Shown here in pieces: positions 1-9,639 of a stretch of DNA of 64,000 nt (the stretch's first letter is position 1; each line of letters starts with the position of its first letter). The notes beneath the pieces were generated by a model. The model was not told where the DNA came from, ran no database searches, and saw only the letters and a program-made list of their open reading frames with translations. This DNA comes from Micromonospora chaiyaphumensis (GTDB lineage: Bacteria; Actinomycetota; Actinomycetes; Mycobacteriales; Micromonosporaceae). The stretch is taken from positions 186,001 to 250,000 of the forward strand of contig NZ_FMCS01000001.1 in NCBI RefSeq assembly GCF_900091435.1. The letters are read 5' to 3'. The translations under genes and the position numbers were made by a program.

Positions 1-253
1 CGGCGCCTGGGCGGTCACCACACCGCTGCTGCCGATCACCCCCAACGGCGGCGGCGACGTCACCGCCGCGCTCTACCTGGCCCACCTCGCCACGTCCGGG
101 TCGCCGGAGGCGGCGCTGGAGCGCACCACCAACTCCGTCTACGCCGTCCTGGAGGCCACCCTCGCCGCCGGCACCCGGGAGTTGCAGCTGGTCGCCGCCC
201 AGGACGCCATCGCCGACCCGCCCACCCGGTTCGGCGCCCGCCGGCTGCGCTGA
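1..253 (+). CDS. pdxY: Pyridoxal kinase PdxY, C-terminal part
   Basis: This is the last 83 codons of a gene that begins before the window; the reading frame starts at base 2. The protein would phosphorylate pyridoxal in the vitamin B6 salvage pathway. The NGGGDVTAAL stretch matches the ribokinase-family anion hole and catalytic Asp region (usual form NGAGD). It is followed by the alternating helix SVYAVLEATLAAGTRELQLV and the tail QDAIADPPTRF, both typical of PdxY ends. The second Gly replacing Ala in the GAGD motif is a mild variation. The truncation is only due to the window edge. Confidence 0.85.
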   Translation, partial: GAWAVTTPLLPITPNGGGDVTAALYLAHLATSGSPEAALERTTNSVYAVLEATLAAGTRELQLVAAQDAIADPPTRFGARRLR

Positions 254-393
254 GCCCACGGGCGGACTTCGCCGGACCGCCGTACCCCGGGCGGCGGCTC
301 GCCTAGGCTCGGGAATGACGCAGCCCGTCGCCGGCCCCGGCCGGCCGGCACGGGCGCCCGGCCCCGCCCTGCTGCGGATGCGGAGGACGCCGG

Positions 394-1338
394 ATGGACC
401 AGACCACCTTCGCGGCGCCGGTCTGGGCCTGGGTGGCGGTCGGCGCGGTCATCGCCGTCATGCTGGCCGTCGACGTGTTCTCCCACCGCGACCACCACGT
501 CATCGAACTGCGCGAGGCGCTGCGGTGGAGCGCGGTGTGGATCACCGCCGGGGTCACCTTCGGGCTGGTGATCTGGCTCTGGCGGGGCAGCGGGCCGGCC
601 GTGGCCTACTACTCCGGCTACCTGCTGGAGAAGGCGCTGTCGGTCGACAACGTGTTCGTCTTCGCGCTGCTGTTCGACTACTTCCGGGTGCCGTCCGTCT
701 ACCAGCACAAGGTGCTGTTCTGGGGGGTGCTCGGCGCGCTCGGCTTCCGGCTGGTGTTCATCTTCGCCGGCGCCGAACTGCTGGACCGGCTGGCCTGGGC
801 CGGTCTCGTGCTCGGCGCGTTCCTGATCTGGACCGGCTGGCGCCTCGCCGTGCGCGGCGAGCCGGACGTCGACCCCGACCGCAACGTCGCCGTCCGCCTG
901 TTCCGCCGGCTGGTGCCGGCGGAGTCCCGCTACCACGACGGCCGCTTCACCGTCCGGGTCGACGGCCGCCGCAAGGGCACCGTGCTGCTGGTCGCGCTGG
1001 TGGCGATCGAGGCCACCGACGTCGTCTTCGCGATCGACTCGGTCGCGGCGATCCTGGCCATCACCACCAACACCTTCCTGGTTTGGACGGCCAACGCGTT
1101 CGCGGTGCTCGGCCTGCGCAGCCTGTACTTCTGCTTGGCCGGCCTGCTGCGGCACTTCGGCTACCTGCGCTACGGCCTGGCGGTGCTGCTCGCCTTCGCC
1201 GGGGTGAAGCTGATCCTCGCCGAGACCCCGGTGGGGAAGCTGCCCGTCTGGCTCACCCTCGCCGTGGTGGTGCTGACGCTCGCCACCGCGATCGGCTGGA
1301 GCGCGGTGGCCGCCCGCCGCAGCGCCCGGGCACCCTGA
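394..1338 (+). CDS. TerC/Alx-family integral membrane protein
   Basis: This 314-residue polytopic membrane protein has about seven to nine hydrophobic segments. The family signatures are clear: DNVFVFALLF near residue 88 and ATDVVFAIDSVAAIL near residue 208 carry the acidic residues inside membrane segments that define TerC proteins. TerC/Alx relatives are linked to tellurite resistance and to manganese efflux or metal loading of exported enzymes; which role applies here cannot be told. A good ribosome site (GGAGGA) lies about 8 bases before the ATG. No other ter genes are nearby, so a general metal homeostasis role is more likely than a tellurite operon. Confidence 0.88.
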   Translation: MDQTTFAAPVWAWVAVGAVIAVMLAVDVFSHRDHHVIELREALRWSAVWITAGVTFGLVIWLWRGSGPAVAYYSGYLLEKALSVDNVFVFALLFDYFRVPSVYQHKVLFWGVLGALGFRLVFIFAGAELLDRLAWAGLVLGAFLIWTGWRLAVRGEPDVDPDRNVAVRLFRRLVPAESRYHDGRFTVRVDGRRKGTVLLVALVAIEATDVVFAIDSVAAILAITTNTFLVWTANAFAVLGLRSLYFCLAGLLRHFGYLRYGLAVLLAFAGVKLILAETPVGKLPVWLTLAVVVLTLATAIGWSAVAARRSARAP

Positions 1339-1391
1339 CACGCCCCGCACCGCGGTGGGCAACCCCGACGGCACATGGCACGATCGGGCAG

Positions 1392-1844
1392 GTGAGCAGC
1401 AGTTCCGACCGGGCGCAGCAGCTGCGCGACCTCGCCCGGCTGCGCCGGGTCCGCGACCGGATCGACCGGGAGTACGCCCAGCCACTGGACGTCGAGGCGC
1501 TCGCCCGCGGCGCCCACATGTCCGCCGGGCACCTCAGCCGCCAGTTCCGGCTGGCCTACGGCGAGTCCCCGTACGCCTACCTCATGACCCGGCGCATCGA
1601 ACGGGCCATGGCGCTGCTGCGCCGCGGCGACCTCAGCGTCACCGACGTCTGTTTCGCGGTCGGCTGCTCCTCGCTGGGCACCTTCAGCACCCGCTTCACC
1701 GAGCTGGTCGGCATCCCGCCCAGCACCTACCGGGCCCGGGCCGCGGCCGGCGGGGCCGCCGAGCTGCCGCCCTGCGTGGCGAAGCAGGTCACCAGACCGA
1801 TCAGGAATCGAGAAGCGCCCGCCGTCGCGCCCCACCTAGCCTGA
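1392..1844 (+). CDS. AraC-family DNA-binding regulator, short form
   Basis: The 150-residue protein consists almost only of a double helix-turn-helix of the AraC/XylS type (about residues 15-110), with the typical second-helix text SVTDVCFAVGCSSLGTFSTRF and then VGIPPSTYR. It lacks the sensor domain of larger AraC proteins, like the small SoxS/MarA-type regulators. The start is a GTG at 1392 without a strong ribosome site, so a leaderless message is possible. It lies 5 bases before the VOC gene and is probably co-transcribed with it and with the UvrA-like gene; the same trio is common in Actinobacteria, and it likely controls this unit. Confidence 0.85.
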   Translation: MSSSSDRAQQLRDLARLRRVRDRIDREYAQPLDVEALARGAHMSAGHLSRQFRLAYGESPYAYLMTRRIERAMALLRRGDLSVTDVCFAVGCSSLGTFSTRFTELVGIPPSTYRARAAAGGAAELPPCVAKQVTRPIRNREAPAVAPHLA

Positions 1845-1849
1845 CTGCC

Positions 1850-2260
1850 ATGGACATCACCATCGACACCACCTTCCTCCCGCACGACGACCCGGAGGCC
1901 TCCCTGGCCTTCTACCGCGACATCCTGGGGTTCGAGGTCCGCAGCGACGTCGGACAGGGCCGGATGCGCTGGATCACCGTCGGCCCCGCCGGGCAGCCCG
2001 GCACGTCCATCCTGCTGGCGCCGCCGGCCGCCGACCCCGGTGTCACCGACGAGGAACGCCGTACCATCGTCGAGATGATGGCCAAGGGCACCTACGGGTG
2101 GATCCTGCTGGCCACCCACGACCTCGACGCCACCTTCGAGAAGCTCCAGGCCGGCGACGCCGAGGTCGTCCAGGAGCCGATCGATCAGCCCTACGGGGTC
2201 CGCGACTGCGCGTTCCGCGACCCCGCGGGCAACCTGATCCGCATCAAGGAGCTGCGCTGA
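1850..2260 (+). CDS. VOC (glyoxalase/bleomycin-resistance) family protein
   Basis: The 136-residue protein has the two beta-alpha-beta-beta-beta modules of the vicinal oxygen chelate fold: the first is marked by EASLAFYRDILGFEVR near residue 14, the second by DLDATFEKLQAGDAEV and ends in RDCAFRDPAGNLIRI, where the Asp-Pro-Ala-Gly-Asn motif is standard. Members include glyoxalases, dioxygenases and antibiotic-binding resistance proteins; the substrate is unknown. It sits between an AraC regulator and a UvrA-like protein, which suggests a drug or damage response role. ATG at 1850 is chosen because it begins the fold directly. Confidence 0.85.
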   Translation: MDITIDTTFLPHDDPEASLAFYRDILGFEVRSDVGQGRMRWITVGPAGQPGTSILLAPPAADPGVTDEERRTIVEMMAKGTYGWILLATHDLDATFEKLQAGDAEVVQEPIDQPYGVRDCAFRDPAGNLIRIKELR

Positions 2261-2343
2261 CCTGTCGGACCGACATGGTCAGATCGAGCGAGCCGACGCC
2301 GGACGGGGCCGCGACCGCGGCCCACGCGACAGATGGAGACACG

Positions 2344-4722
<2,379 letters not shown>

Positions 4723-4729
4723 CCCGGCC

Positions 4730-4773
4730 GCACCGGGGACGGCCTGGCCCCATGTCCACGCCGTCCCCGGTGC
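4730..4773. terminator. Bidirectional hairpin terminator
   Basis: A perfect 14-bp inverted repeat with a 16-base loop fills the gap between the convergent UvrA-like gene and the AhpD-like gene. There is no U-run, as is usual for GC-rich actinobacterial terminators. It would serve both transcripts. Confidence 0.7.
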
Positions 4774-4785
4774 CGAACCCTCCGG

Positions 4786-5271
4786 TCAGTTGAGCGCCGC
4801 GGCGAACATCCCCGCCTCGTACGAACCGCCCCGCTGGTGCACGATCACGGCCATCCGATTCGCCGCGTTGATCAGCGACACCAGGGCGACCAGCGCCGCG
4901 ATCTGGTCGTCGTCGTAGTGCTTGCGCACCGCCTCCCACGTCTCGTCCGACACCCCCTGGTGGGCGTCGGCGAGCCGGGTGCCCTCCTCGGCGAGCGCCA
5001 GCGCCGCCCGCTCGGCCTCGGTGAACACGGTGGACTCCCGCCACGCGGCGACCAGGTTGAGCCGTACCGCCGTCTCACCGGCGGCCGCGGCCTCCTTGGT
5101 GTGCATGTCGATGCACCACCCGCACCCGTTGATCTGGCTGGCCCGCAGCGACACCAGTTCCTGCGTGGAACTCGGCAGCGGCGACTGGTGGATCACCATC
5201 GCGGCGTTGGCGAACCGCTTGGCGAACTTCACGGCGATCTCGTTGGCCATCATGTCGAATCGAGCTTCCAT
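4786..5271 (-). CDS. Carboxymuconolactone decarboxylase / AhpD-like protein
   Basis: The 161-residue protein belongs to the CMD/AhpD fold. The redox motif CGWC (in NGCGWCIDMH, near residue 50) and the downstream His match alkylhydroperoxidase-type members, which reduce peroxides through a Cys pair. The start ATG follows GAGGA by 6 bases. It is transcribed divergently from an ECF41 sigma factor. CMD proteins are one of the three classic partner families of ECF41 factors (the COE set: CMD, oxidoreductase, epimerase), and its promoter matches that of the sigma gene, so it is very likely a direct target. The natural substrate is unknown. Confidence 0.88.
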   Translation of the reverse strand: MEARFDMMANEIAVKFAKRFANAAMVIHQSPLPSSTQELVSLRASQINGCGWCIDMHTKEAAAAGETAVRLNLVAAWRESTVFTEAERAALALAEEGTRLADAHQGVSDETWEAVRKHYDDDQIAALVALVSLINAANRMAVIVHQRGGSYEAGMFAAALN

Positions 5272-5311
5272 GGCTCGTCCTCCCTCGTGGTGTCCCATCT
5301 GACGACCACGA

Positions 5312-5338
5312 GATGCCGGGGGGCCCGTCCCCGTGACA
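5312..5338 (-). promoter_or_regulatory. ECF41-type promoter of the CMD gene
   Basis: On the minus strand TGTCAC (5338-5333) is followed after about 17 bases by CATCTC (its CATC at 5315-5312). This resembles the published ECF41 promoter, TGTCACA at -35 and CGTC at -10. The expected transcript start is about 35 bases before the ATG at 5271. The facing promoter of the sigma gene shares both boxes and the CGGCATCTC text. Confidence 0.65.
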
Positions 5339-5373
5339 GGGCGACCACGTGACGCACCCCACACCCGGCCCGG

Positions 5374-5401
5374 TGTCACAACGGTGCCCCGCCCCGGCAT
5401 C
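5374..5401 (+). promoter_or_regulatory. ECF41-type promoter of the sigma gene (autoregulation)
   Basis: TGTCACA (5374-5380) is followed after 17 bases by CATC (5398-5401), close to the ECF41 consensus TGTCACA/CGTC. The transcript would start near 5408, downstream of an in-frame ATG at 5404. That supports the ATG at 5440 as the true sigma start. It implies positive autoregulation. Confidence 0.65.
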
Positions 5402-5439
5402 TCATGGGGGACACCGTCGAAACCGAACAGGAGCCACCC

Positions 5440-6354
5440 ATGGCCGGCACGGCGCAGAGCGCACCCGACGACCGCCCGGACCCCGCCACCGAGGTGTTCC
5501 TCACCCACCGCAACCTGCTGTTCACCGTCGCCTACGAGATGCTCGGCTCCGCCGCCGACGCCGAGGACGTCCTCCAGGAGACCTGGCTGCGCTGGGTGGG
5601 CGTCGACCTCGGCACGGTGCGGGAACAGCGCGCGTACCTGGTCCGGATCACCACCCGCCAGGCCCTCGCCCGGCTGCGCACACTCGGCCGCCGCAAGGAG
5701 TCCTACGTCGGCCCCTGGCTGCCCGAACCGCTGCTCACCGCACCCGACGTCGCCGAGGACGTCGAGCTGGCCGACAGCGTCTCCATGGCGATGCTGCTGG
5801 TGCTGGAGACGCTCACCCCCACCGAGCGGGCCGTGTTCGTGCTGCGCGAGGTGTTCGACCTCGGCTACGACGAGATCGCCGAAGCCGTCGACAAGAGCCC
5901 GGCCACCGTCCGCCAGATCGCCCACCGCGCCCGGGAACACGTCGCCGCGCGCCGGCCCCGCGGGGCCGTGTCCGCCGCCGAGAGCCGCGACGCGCTCGCG
6001 GCCTTCCAGCGGGCCACCGAGACGGGCGACCTGCAGGGCCTGCTCGACATCCTGGCCCCGGACGTCGTCTTCCTCGGCGACGGCGGGGGAGTCCGCCAGG
6101 CCGTCCCGCGGCCCGTCGTCGGCGCCGACAAGGTGGCCCGCCTGCTGGCCGCCGGGCTGGGCAAGATCGCCGAACTGATGTCGCTGCGGCCGGCACAGGT
6201 CAACGGCTACCCGGCGCTGATCATGGAGCAGGGCGGCGAGATCGAAGCCGTCCTGGCCGTACGCATCGACGACGGGCTCGTCACCGGGCTCTACGCCGTA
6301 CGCAACCCGCACAAGCTGTCCCACATGGAGCGAGAGGTCAGCCTGAGCCGGTGA
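5440..6354 (+). CDS. sigJ: ECF41-family RNA polymerase sigma factor (SigJ-like)
   Basis: The 304-residue protein has sigma region 2 (about residues 20-85, AYEMLGSAADAEDVLQETWLRW) and region 4 (LTPTERAVFVLREVFDLGYDEIAEAV... TVRQIAHRARE). It then carries a SnoaL-like C-terminal domain of about 110 residues, the hallmark of ECF41. The two family motifs are visible: GDGGGVR and, near the end, NPHKL (usually DGGGK and NPDKL), which control activity in cis instead of an anti-sigma factor. ATG 5440 has GGAGC seven bases upstream and lies after the predicted transcript start. The divergent CMD gene is the likely target. A damaged copy of its 3' end lies 1.5 kb downstream. Confidence 0.9.
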   Translation: MAGTAQSAPDDRPDPATEVFLTHRNLLFTVAYEMLGSAADAEDVLQETWLRWVGVDLGTVREQRAYLVRITTRQALARLRTLGRRKESYVGPWLPEPLLTAPDVAEDVELADSVSMAMLLVLETLTPTERAVFVLREVFDLGYDEIAEAVDKSPATVRQIAHRAREHVAARRPRGAVSAAESRDALAAFQRATETGDLQGLLDILAPDVVFLGDGGGVRQAVPRPVVGADKVARLLAAGLGKIAELMSLRPAQVNGYPALIMEQGGEIEAVLAVRIDDGLVTGLYAVRNPHKLSHMEREVSLSR

Positions 6355-6419
6355 ACGCACCTGCCGTGGCCACCAGTTCCGTCAGTTGCGCACCGCCGAC
6401 ACCGGTCACCCGTCGAGGG

Positions 6420-7685
6420 TCAGCGGCTGGCCCGGCGCCGTCGGGTCAGGAGCAGCAGCACGCCGCCACCCACCAGCAGGGCGAGGCCGGTCCCGGCGGT
6501 CAGCCCCGCCCGGGACCCGGTGATCGGCAAGCTGCCGCCACCGCCACCGCCACCACCGCCACCGGGCTCGCCACCGGGCTCGCCACCACCACCAGCGCCA
6601 CCACCCGCACCGGGATCGCCGCCACCACCACCGCCGCCGCTGCTGTTCGCGACCACCACGACCGCGAACCCGTCCTGGTTGTCGCTGTCGTCCACATCGA
6701 CCGCCCGTACCGCGACGGCGTTCGCGGGAAGGACGCTCCGCACCGGGCCGGAACGATCCGAGTCAGGGTCGCTCAGGCCCTCGACCCGGACGGTCCCGTT
6801 TCGCAACGTGACCGGCGCCTTCGTGGCCGCCGACACGGTCACCAGGTGGTACAGCTCGACGGCGGAGTGGCGCTGGTCGTTCGGGTCGGTGTCCTGCTCG
6901 ACAGGAACGAGGGCCAGCCGGTCGTAGGTGCAGACCGCCGCACGCCCGGCGTCACCCAGGACGCACTCGCCCGGCGGCCTGGTGAACGTGACGCCCGTGG
7001 GCAGGCGCAGCTCGACCTTGACGCCGTCGACCGCCTTGCGCCCCTGGTTGGCGATCGTGTAGCGCACCGCGCCCGTCTCGCCCGGATTCAACGTGCCGGT
7101 GGATTCGAGGCTGCCGTCGGCAGCGATCCGCACCGACTGCGTCACGTCCGGCGCGACCACCGAGAGGTCGGCTTCGGAGTGATCGACCACCTCGATCGGG
7201 AACCACCTGATGTTGTCGGCCGGATTCGTGTCGACCGGCTCGACCTCGACCGTCACCTTGATCCGGCCCGCGAGTGGCTCTCCGGTCTGGACGGTGGCGA
7301 CAACGGGAAGGTCCACCGTCTCGCCCGGCCCCGGAAGCTGATCCGGCAGCAGGTCGCAGTACCAGCCGGAGAAGTCCCCGTCGCACTCAGCCAGCCCGCC
7401 GGTCGGCCAGAGCGTGAGCCTGAAATCCAACGCGTCCAGCTCCGACGCGTCGACCCGGACGACGACCCGGGTCGGGGTCGCGTCGCCCCGGTTGCTGATC
7501 TTCAGGTGAAGCGTCTTCTTCGTGACCCCCAGCGCAATCGTCCCGCCGGACAGGTCGACGGTGAGGTCCGTACCCGCCGGCGGCGTCGGCGCCGCCGAGG
7601 CGGACGCGGCGGGCACGCCGACCCCTCCGAGAAGAAGCAGCACGGTGGCCACCGTTCGGGGCAGCCACGGAAGTCCGAACCTCAT
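6420..7685 (-). CDS. LPXTG-anchored cell-surface protein
   Basis: This 421-residue exported protein has a signal peptide (hydrophobic core about residues 10-30, ending ASASA). Two or three Ig/CARDB-like beta domains of unknown ligand follow (DLTVDLSG..., then DLSVVAPDV..., with NPGETGAVRYTIANQG). Residues about 350-385 form a long Gly/Pro linker. The end is a sorting signal: LPITG, a hydrophobic stretch and the basic tail RRRRASR. It would be cut by a sortase and linked to peptidoglycan; no sortase gene is in the window. CCGGAGGG lies before the ATG. The CARDB-like fold suggests a cell-surface adhesion role, which is inference. Confidence 0.85.
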   Translation of the reverse strand: MRFGLPWLPRTVATVLLLLGGVGVPAASASAAPTPPAGTDLTVDLSGGTIALGVTKKTLHLKISNRGDATPTRVVVRVDASELDALDFRLTLWPTGGLAECDGDFSGWYCDLLPDQLPGPGETVDLPVVATVQTGEPLAGRIKVTVEVEPVDTNPADNIRWFPIEVVDHSEADLSVVAPDVTQSVRIAADGSLESTGTLNPGETGAVRYTIANQGRKAVDGVKVELRLPTGVTFTRPPGECVLGDAGRAAVCTYDRLALVPVEQDTDPNDQRHSAVELYHLVTVSAATKAPVTLRNGTVRVEGLSDPDSDRSGPVRSVLPANAVAVRAVDVDDSDNQDGFAVVVVANSSGGGGGGGDPGAGGGAGGGGEPGGEPGGGGGGGGGGSLPITGSRAGLTAGTGLALLVGGGVLLLLTRRRRASR

Positions 7686-7852
7686 GACGGAGCCCTCCGG
7701 ATGAACGGACGGTGCGATCCGTGGACACTATCGGCAACCGGCCGGATTCGGATATCCCTCGCGTGGCCCGTGTCGGGCCACACAGGAAGCCCTCCGACTT
7801 CGCACGCGCTTGAACAGGCGCCAGGGTGCAGTCGTCCTCCAGCCGTTGCCCA

Positions 7853-8050
7853 CCGCGCAGAGCCGGGACGCGCTCGCGGCGTTCCAGCGGGCGACCGAGA
7901 CGGGCGACCTGTAGGGCTGCTCGACATCCTGGCCCCGGACGTCGTCTTCCTGGGCGACGGCGGGGGAGTCCGCCAGGCCGTCCCGCGCCCCGCGCGTAAT
8001 CCGCACAAGCTCTCGCACATGGAGCGCGAGATCAGCCTTCGCCGCCGAAC
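7853..8050 (+). pseudogene. Decayed partial duplicate of the ECF41 sigma gene 3' end
   Basis: From about 7853 the DNA closely follows bases 5978-6110 of the sigma gene, which encode the start of its SnoaL-like domain. It carries a CAG to TAG stop change and, a few bases later, a one-base deletion (GGGCCTG became GGGCTG). About 185 bases are then missing, and the match resumes with the NPHKL-to-end segment (about 6303-6352), ending near 8046. The sigma domains are absent, so it cannot encode a working factor. High remaining identity suggests a recent duplication. The rest of the 7686-8096 gap shows no gene and holds the promoters of the flanking genes. Confidence 0.85.
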
Positions 8051-8096
8051 ACGGCCGGGCACGGGACAGTTTCCTCCGAAGGAGAGGTAGGAGAAC

Positions 8097-8534
8097 ATGC
8101 CGCGACACGACGCAGACGACACCAGCATCCGTCAGCAGATCGACGGGATCGTCGAAGGACTGCGGAACAAGGACCTTGAGGCCCTGCGAAGGCTCTACAC
8201 GACGGACGTGGTGTCCTTCGACGTCGAACCGCCACTGCAACACGTCGGGATCGACGCCAAACTCAAGAACTGGGCGAACGTCTTCGCGTTCTTCGACACC
8301 GTGTCCTACGAGGTCCGGGACCTGACCCTCACCGTCGGCGACGACGTCGCGTTCGGACACGCGTTCGGCCGGCTCAGCGGCACACTGCACGACGGGACCG
8401 CGACGAACGGCATGTGGGTCCGGGCCACCTTCTGCCTCCAGAAGATCGACGGGACCTGGCTCATCGCCCACGACCAGGTCTCCGTGCCGCTCGACATCCG
8501 CACCGGCAAGGGAGTGGTCGACCTCCGGCCCTGA
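8097..8534 (+). CDS. SnoaL-like (NTF2-fold) protein
   Basis: The 145-residue protein has the SnoaL/DUF4440 cone fold: an N-terminal helix pair (IRQQIDGIVEGLRNKDLEALRRLY) followed by TTDVVSFDVEPPLQHVG and a closing sheet that includes WLIAHDQVSVPLD. Fold members are polyketide cyclases, ketosteroid isomerases or ligand-binding proteins; no catalytic residues allow a choice. A strong ribosome site (AGGAGAGGTAGGAG) precedes the ATG. It lies directly after the decayed copy of the sigma factor's own SnoaL-like domain but is not closely similar to it. Confidence 0.8.
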   Translation: MPRHDADDTSIRQQIDGIVEGLRNKDLEALRRLYTTDVVSFDVEPPLQHVGIDAKLKNWANVFAFFDTVSYEVRDLTLTVGDDVAFGHAFGRLSGTLHDGTATNGMWVRATFCLQKIDGTWLIAHDQVSVPLDIRTGKGVVDLRP

Positions 8535-8607
8535 CCGGCGGCCCGGGGCCGGTCGAGCCGCAACGACGGGGCATCCGCCCAGCCAGAGACCGTGATAGAC
8601 ACCAGTT

Positions 8608-9570
8608 GTGGGTGCACTGCGCGACCTCGGAATGTCCGACCTGACCGAACGCGCCTACCTTGCCCTCGTGCAGGGCGGACCTCCACAGCGCGAGACGCTC
8701 GCCGCACGGCTCGGCATCGACGTGAACGCCGTCGACGAGGCCCTCGACGAGCTGGCCGGCCTCGGCCTCGTGAGGCTCGACGGGGAGAGCTGGGTCCCGC
8801 TGCCGCCCCGGCTCACCCTCGAGGTCCTCGCCGAACAACACCTGCGCGCCGCCGCGGCGGCCCGACAGGGCTCCGAGGCGCTGGGGCGGCTGTGGGCGCA
8901 GCAGTCACCCCTGCCCGACTACCTGGAGGTGCTCACCACCACCGACAGCACGATCGCGGCCCAGGAGAAACTGCACCGCGAGGTCCGCACCCAGGTCATG
9001 GCACTGTCCGTCGGGCCCGTCGGCAACGGCGCGCCCGAGCTGGCGCAGGCACCCGGGTCCGCCGAGGCCATGCAGCGGGGCGTCACGTACCGCGTGGTCT
9101 ACAGCACGCACATCCTCCGGCAGCCCACGGCCATGGCGCTCGTCCAGCAGGCGATCTCAGCGGGGGAGAGCGCCCGGGTCTTCCCCAACATCCCCTGCAA
9201 CCTCACCATCGCCGACAACCGGTGGGCGGTCCTCACCGCACCCATGCCCGGCGCCGAGCGCCTGCACGGGCTGGTGATACTCGGCGGCGGTTTCCTCGAC
9301 GCCCTGATCGGCGTCTTCGAATCGTTCTGGGCACTCGGCGTGCCCATCTCCGCCATACCCCTCGACGGCGCGCCCGACGGTGGCCCCAGCGAGTCGAACC
9401 GGCACCTGCTCACCCTGCTCGGCGCGGGCCTCACCGACGAATCGATCGCGCGGGAGCTGGGAGTCAGCGAACGCACGGTCACCAGGAGGATCGCCGCCCT
9501 GCAGAAGTCACTCGGCGCCCGCAGCCGGTTCCAGCTGGGGGTGCAGGCAGCCCGCCGCGGCTGGCTCTGA
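8608..9570 (+). CDS. TrmB/LuxR-type transcriptional regulator
   Basis: The 320-residue regulator has two DNA-binding parts. The N-terminal winged helix, residues about 5-60 (LTERAYLALVQGG ... RETLAARLGIDVNAVDEALDEL), is TrmB-like. The C-terminal LuxR helix-turn-helix is at about 265-310 (LLGAGLTDESIARELGVSERTVTRRIAAL). The middle resembles the sensor region of actinobacterial LuxR regulators of this layout, whose ligand is unknown. The start is GTG 8608; ATG 8632 is an alternative with little effect. It lies downstream of and in line with the SnoaL-like gene and may regulate it. Confidence 0.83.
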   Translation: MGALRDLGMSDLTERAYLALVQGGPPQRETLAARLGIDVNAVDEALDELAGLGLVRLDGESWVPLPPRLTLEVLAEQHLRAAAAARQGSEALGRLWAQQSPLPDYLEVLTTTDSTIAAQEKLHREVRTQVMALSVGPVGNGAPELAQAPGSAEAMQRGVTYRVVYSTHILRQPTAMALVQQAISAGESARVFPNIPCNLTIADNRWAVLTAPMPGAERLHGLVILGGGFLDALIGVFESFWALGVPISAIPLDGAPDGGPSESNRHLLTLLGAGLTDESIARELGVSERTVTRRIAALQKSLGARSRFQLGVQAARRGWL

Positions 9571-9584
9571 ACCGCCGCCGAACC

Positions 9585-9627
9585 GAAACCGGGCCGGCCG
9601 TCCACGGGGGACAGCCGGCCCGGTTTC
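9585..9627. terminator. Bidirectional hairpin terminator
   Basis: A perfect 14-bp inverted repeat (GAAACCGGGCCGGC and its complement) with a 15-base loop separates the convergent LuxR-type and metalloprotease genes. TTTC ends one side and GAAA the other, which gives short U-stretches on both transcripts. Confidence 0.75.
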
Positions 9628-9639
9628 AGCCGCGTCGGA

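Noticed and set aside
139..1485. Long open frame of 448 codons on the minus strand opposite the TerC gene
   Set aside because: High-GC DNA gives long open frames opposite real genes. The protein is Arg/Gly/Ala-rich with no family motif, while the plus strand encodes a clear TerC protein.
6535..6650. Repetitive CCACCG/CCGCCA tract, possibly a repeat array or CRISPR-like
   Set aside because: It encodes the Gly-rich linker before the LPITG sorting signal; there are no spacers, and no cas genes are present anywhere in the window.
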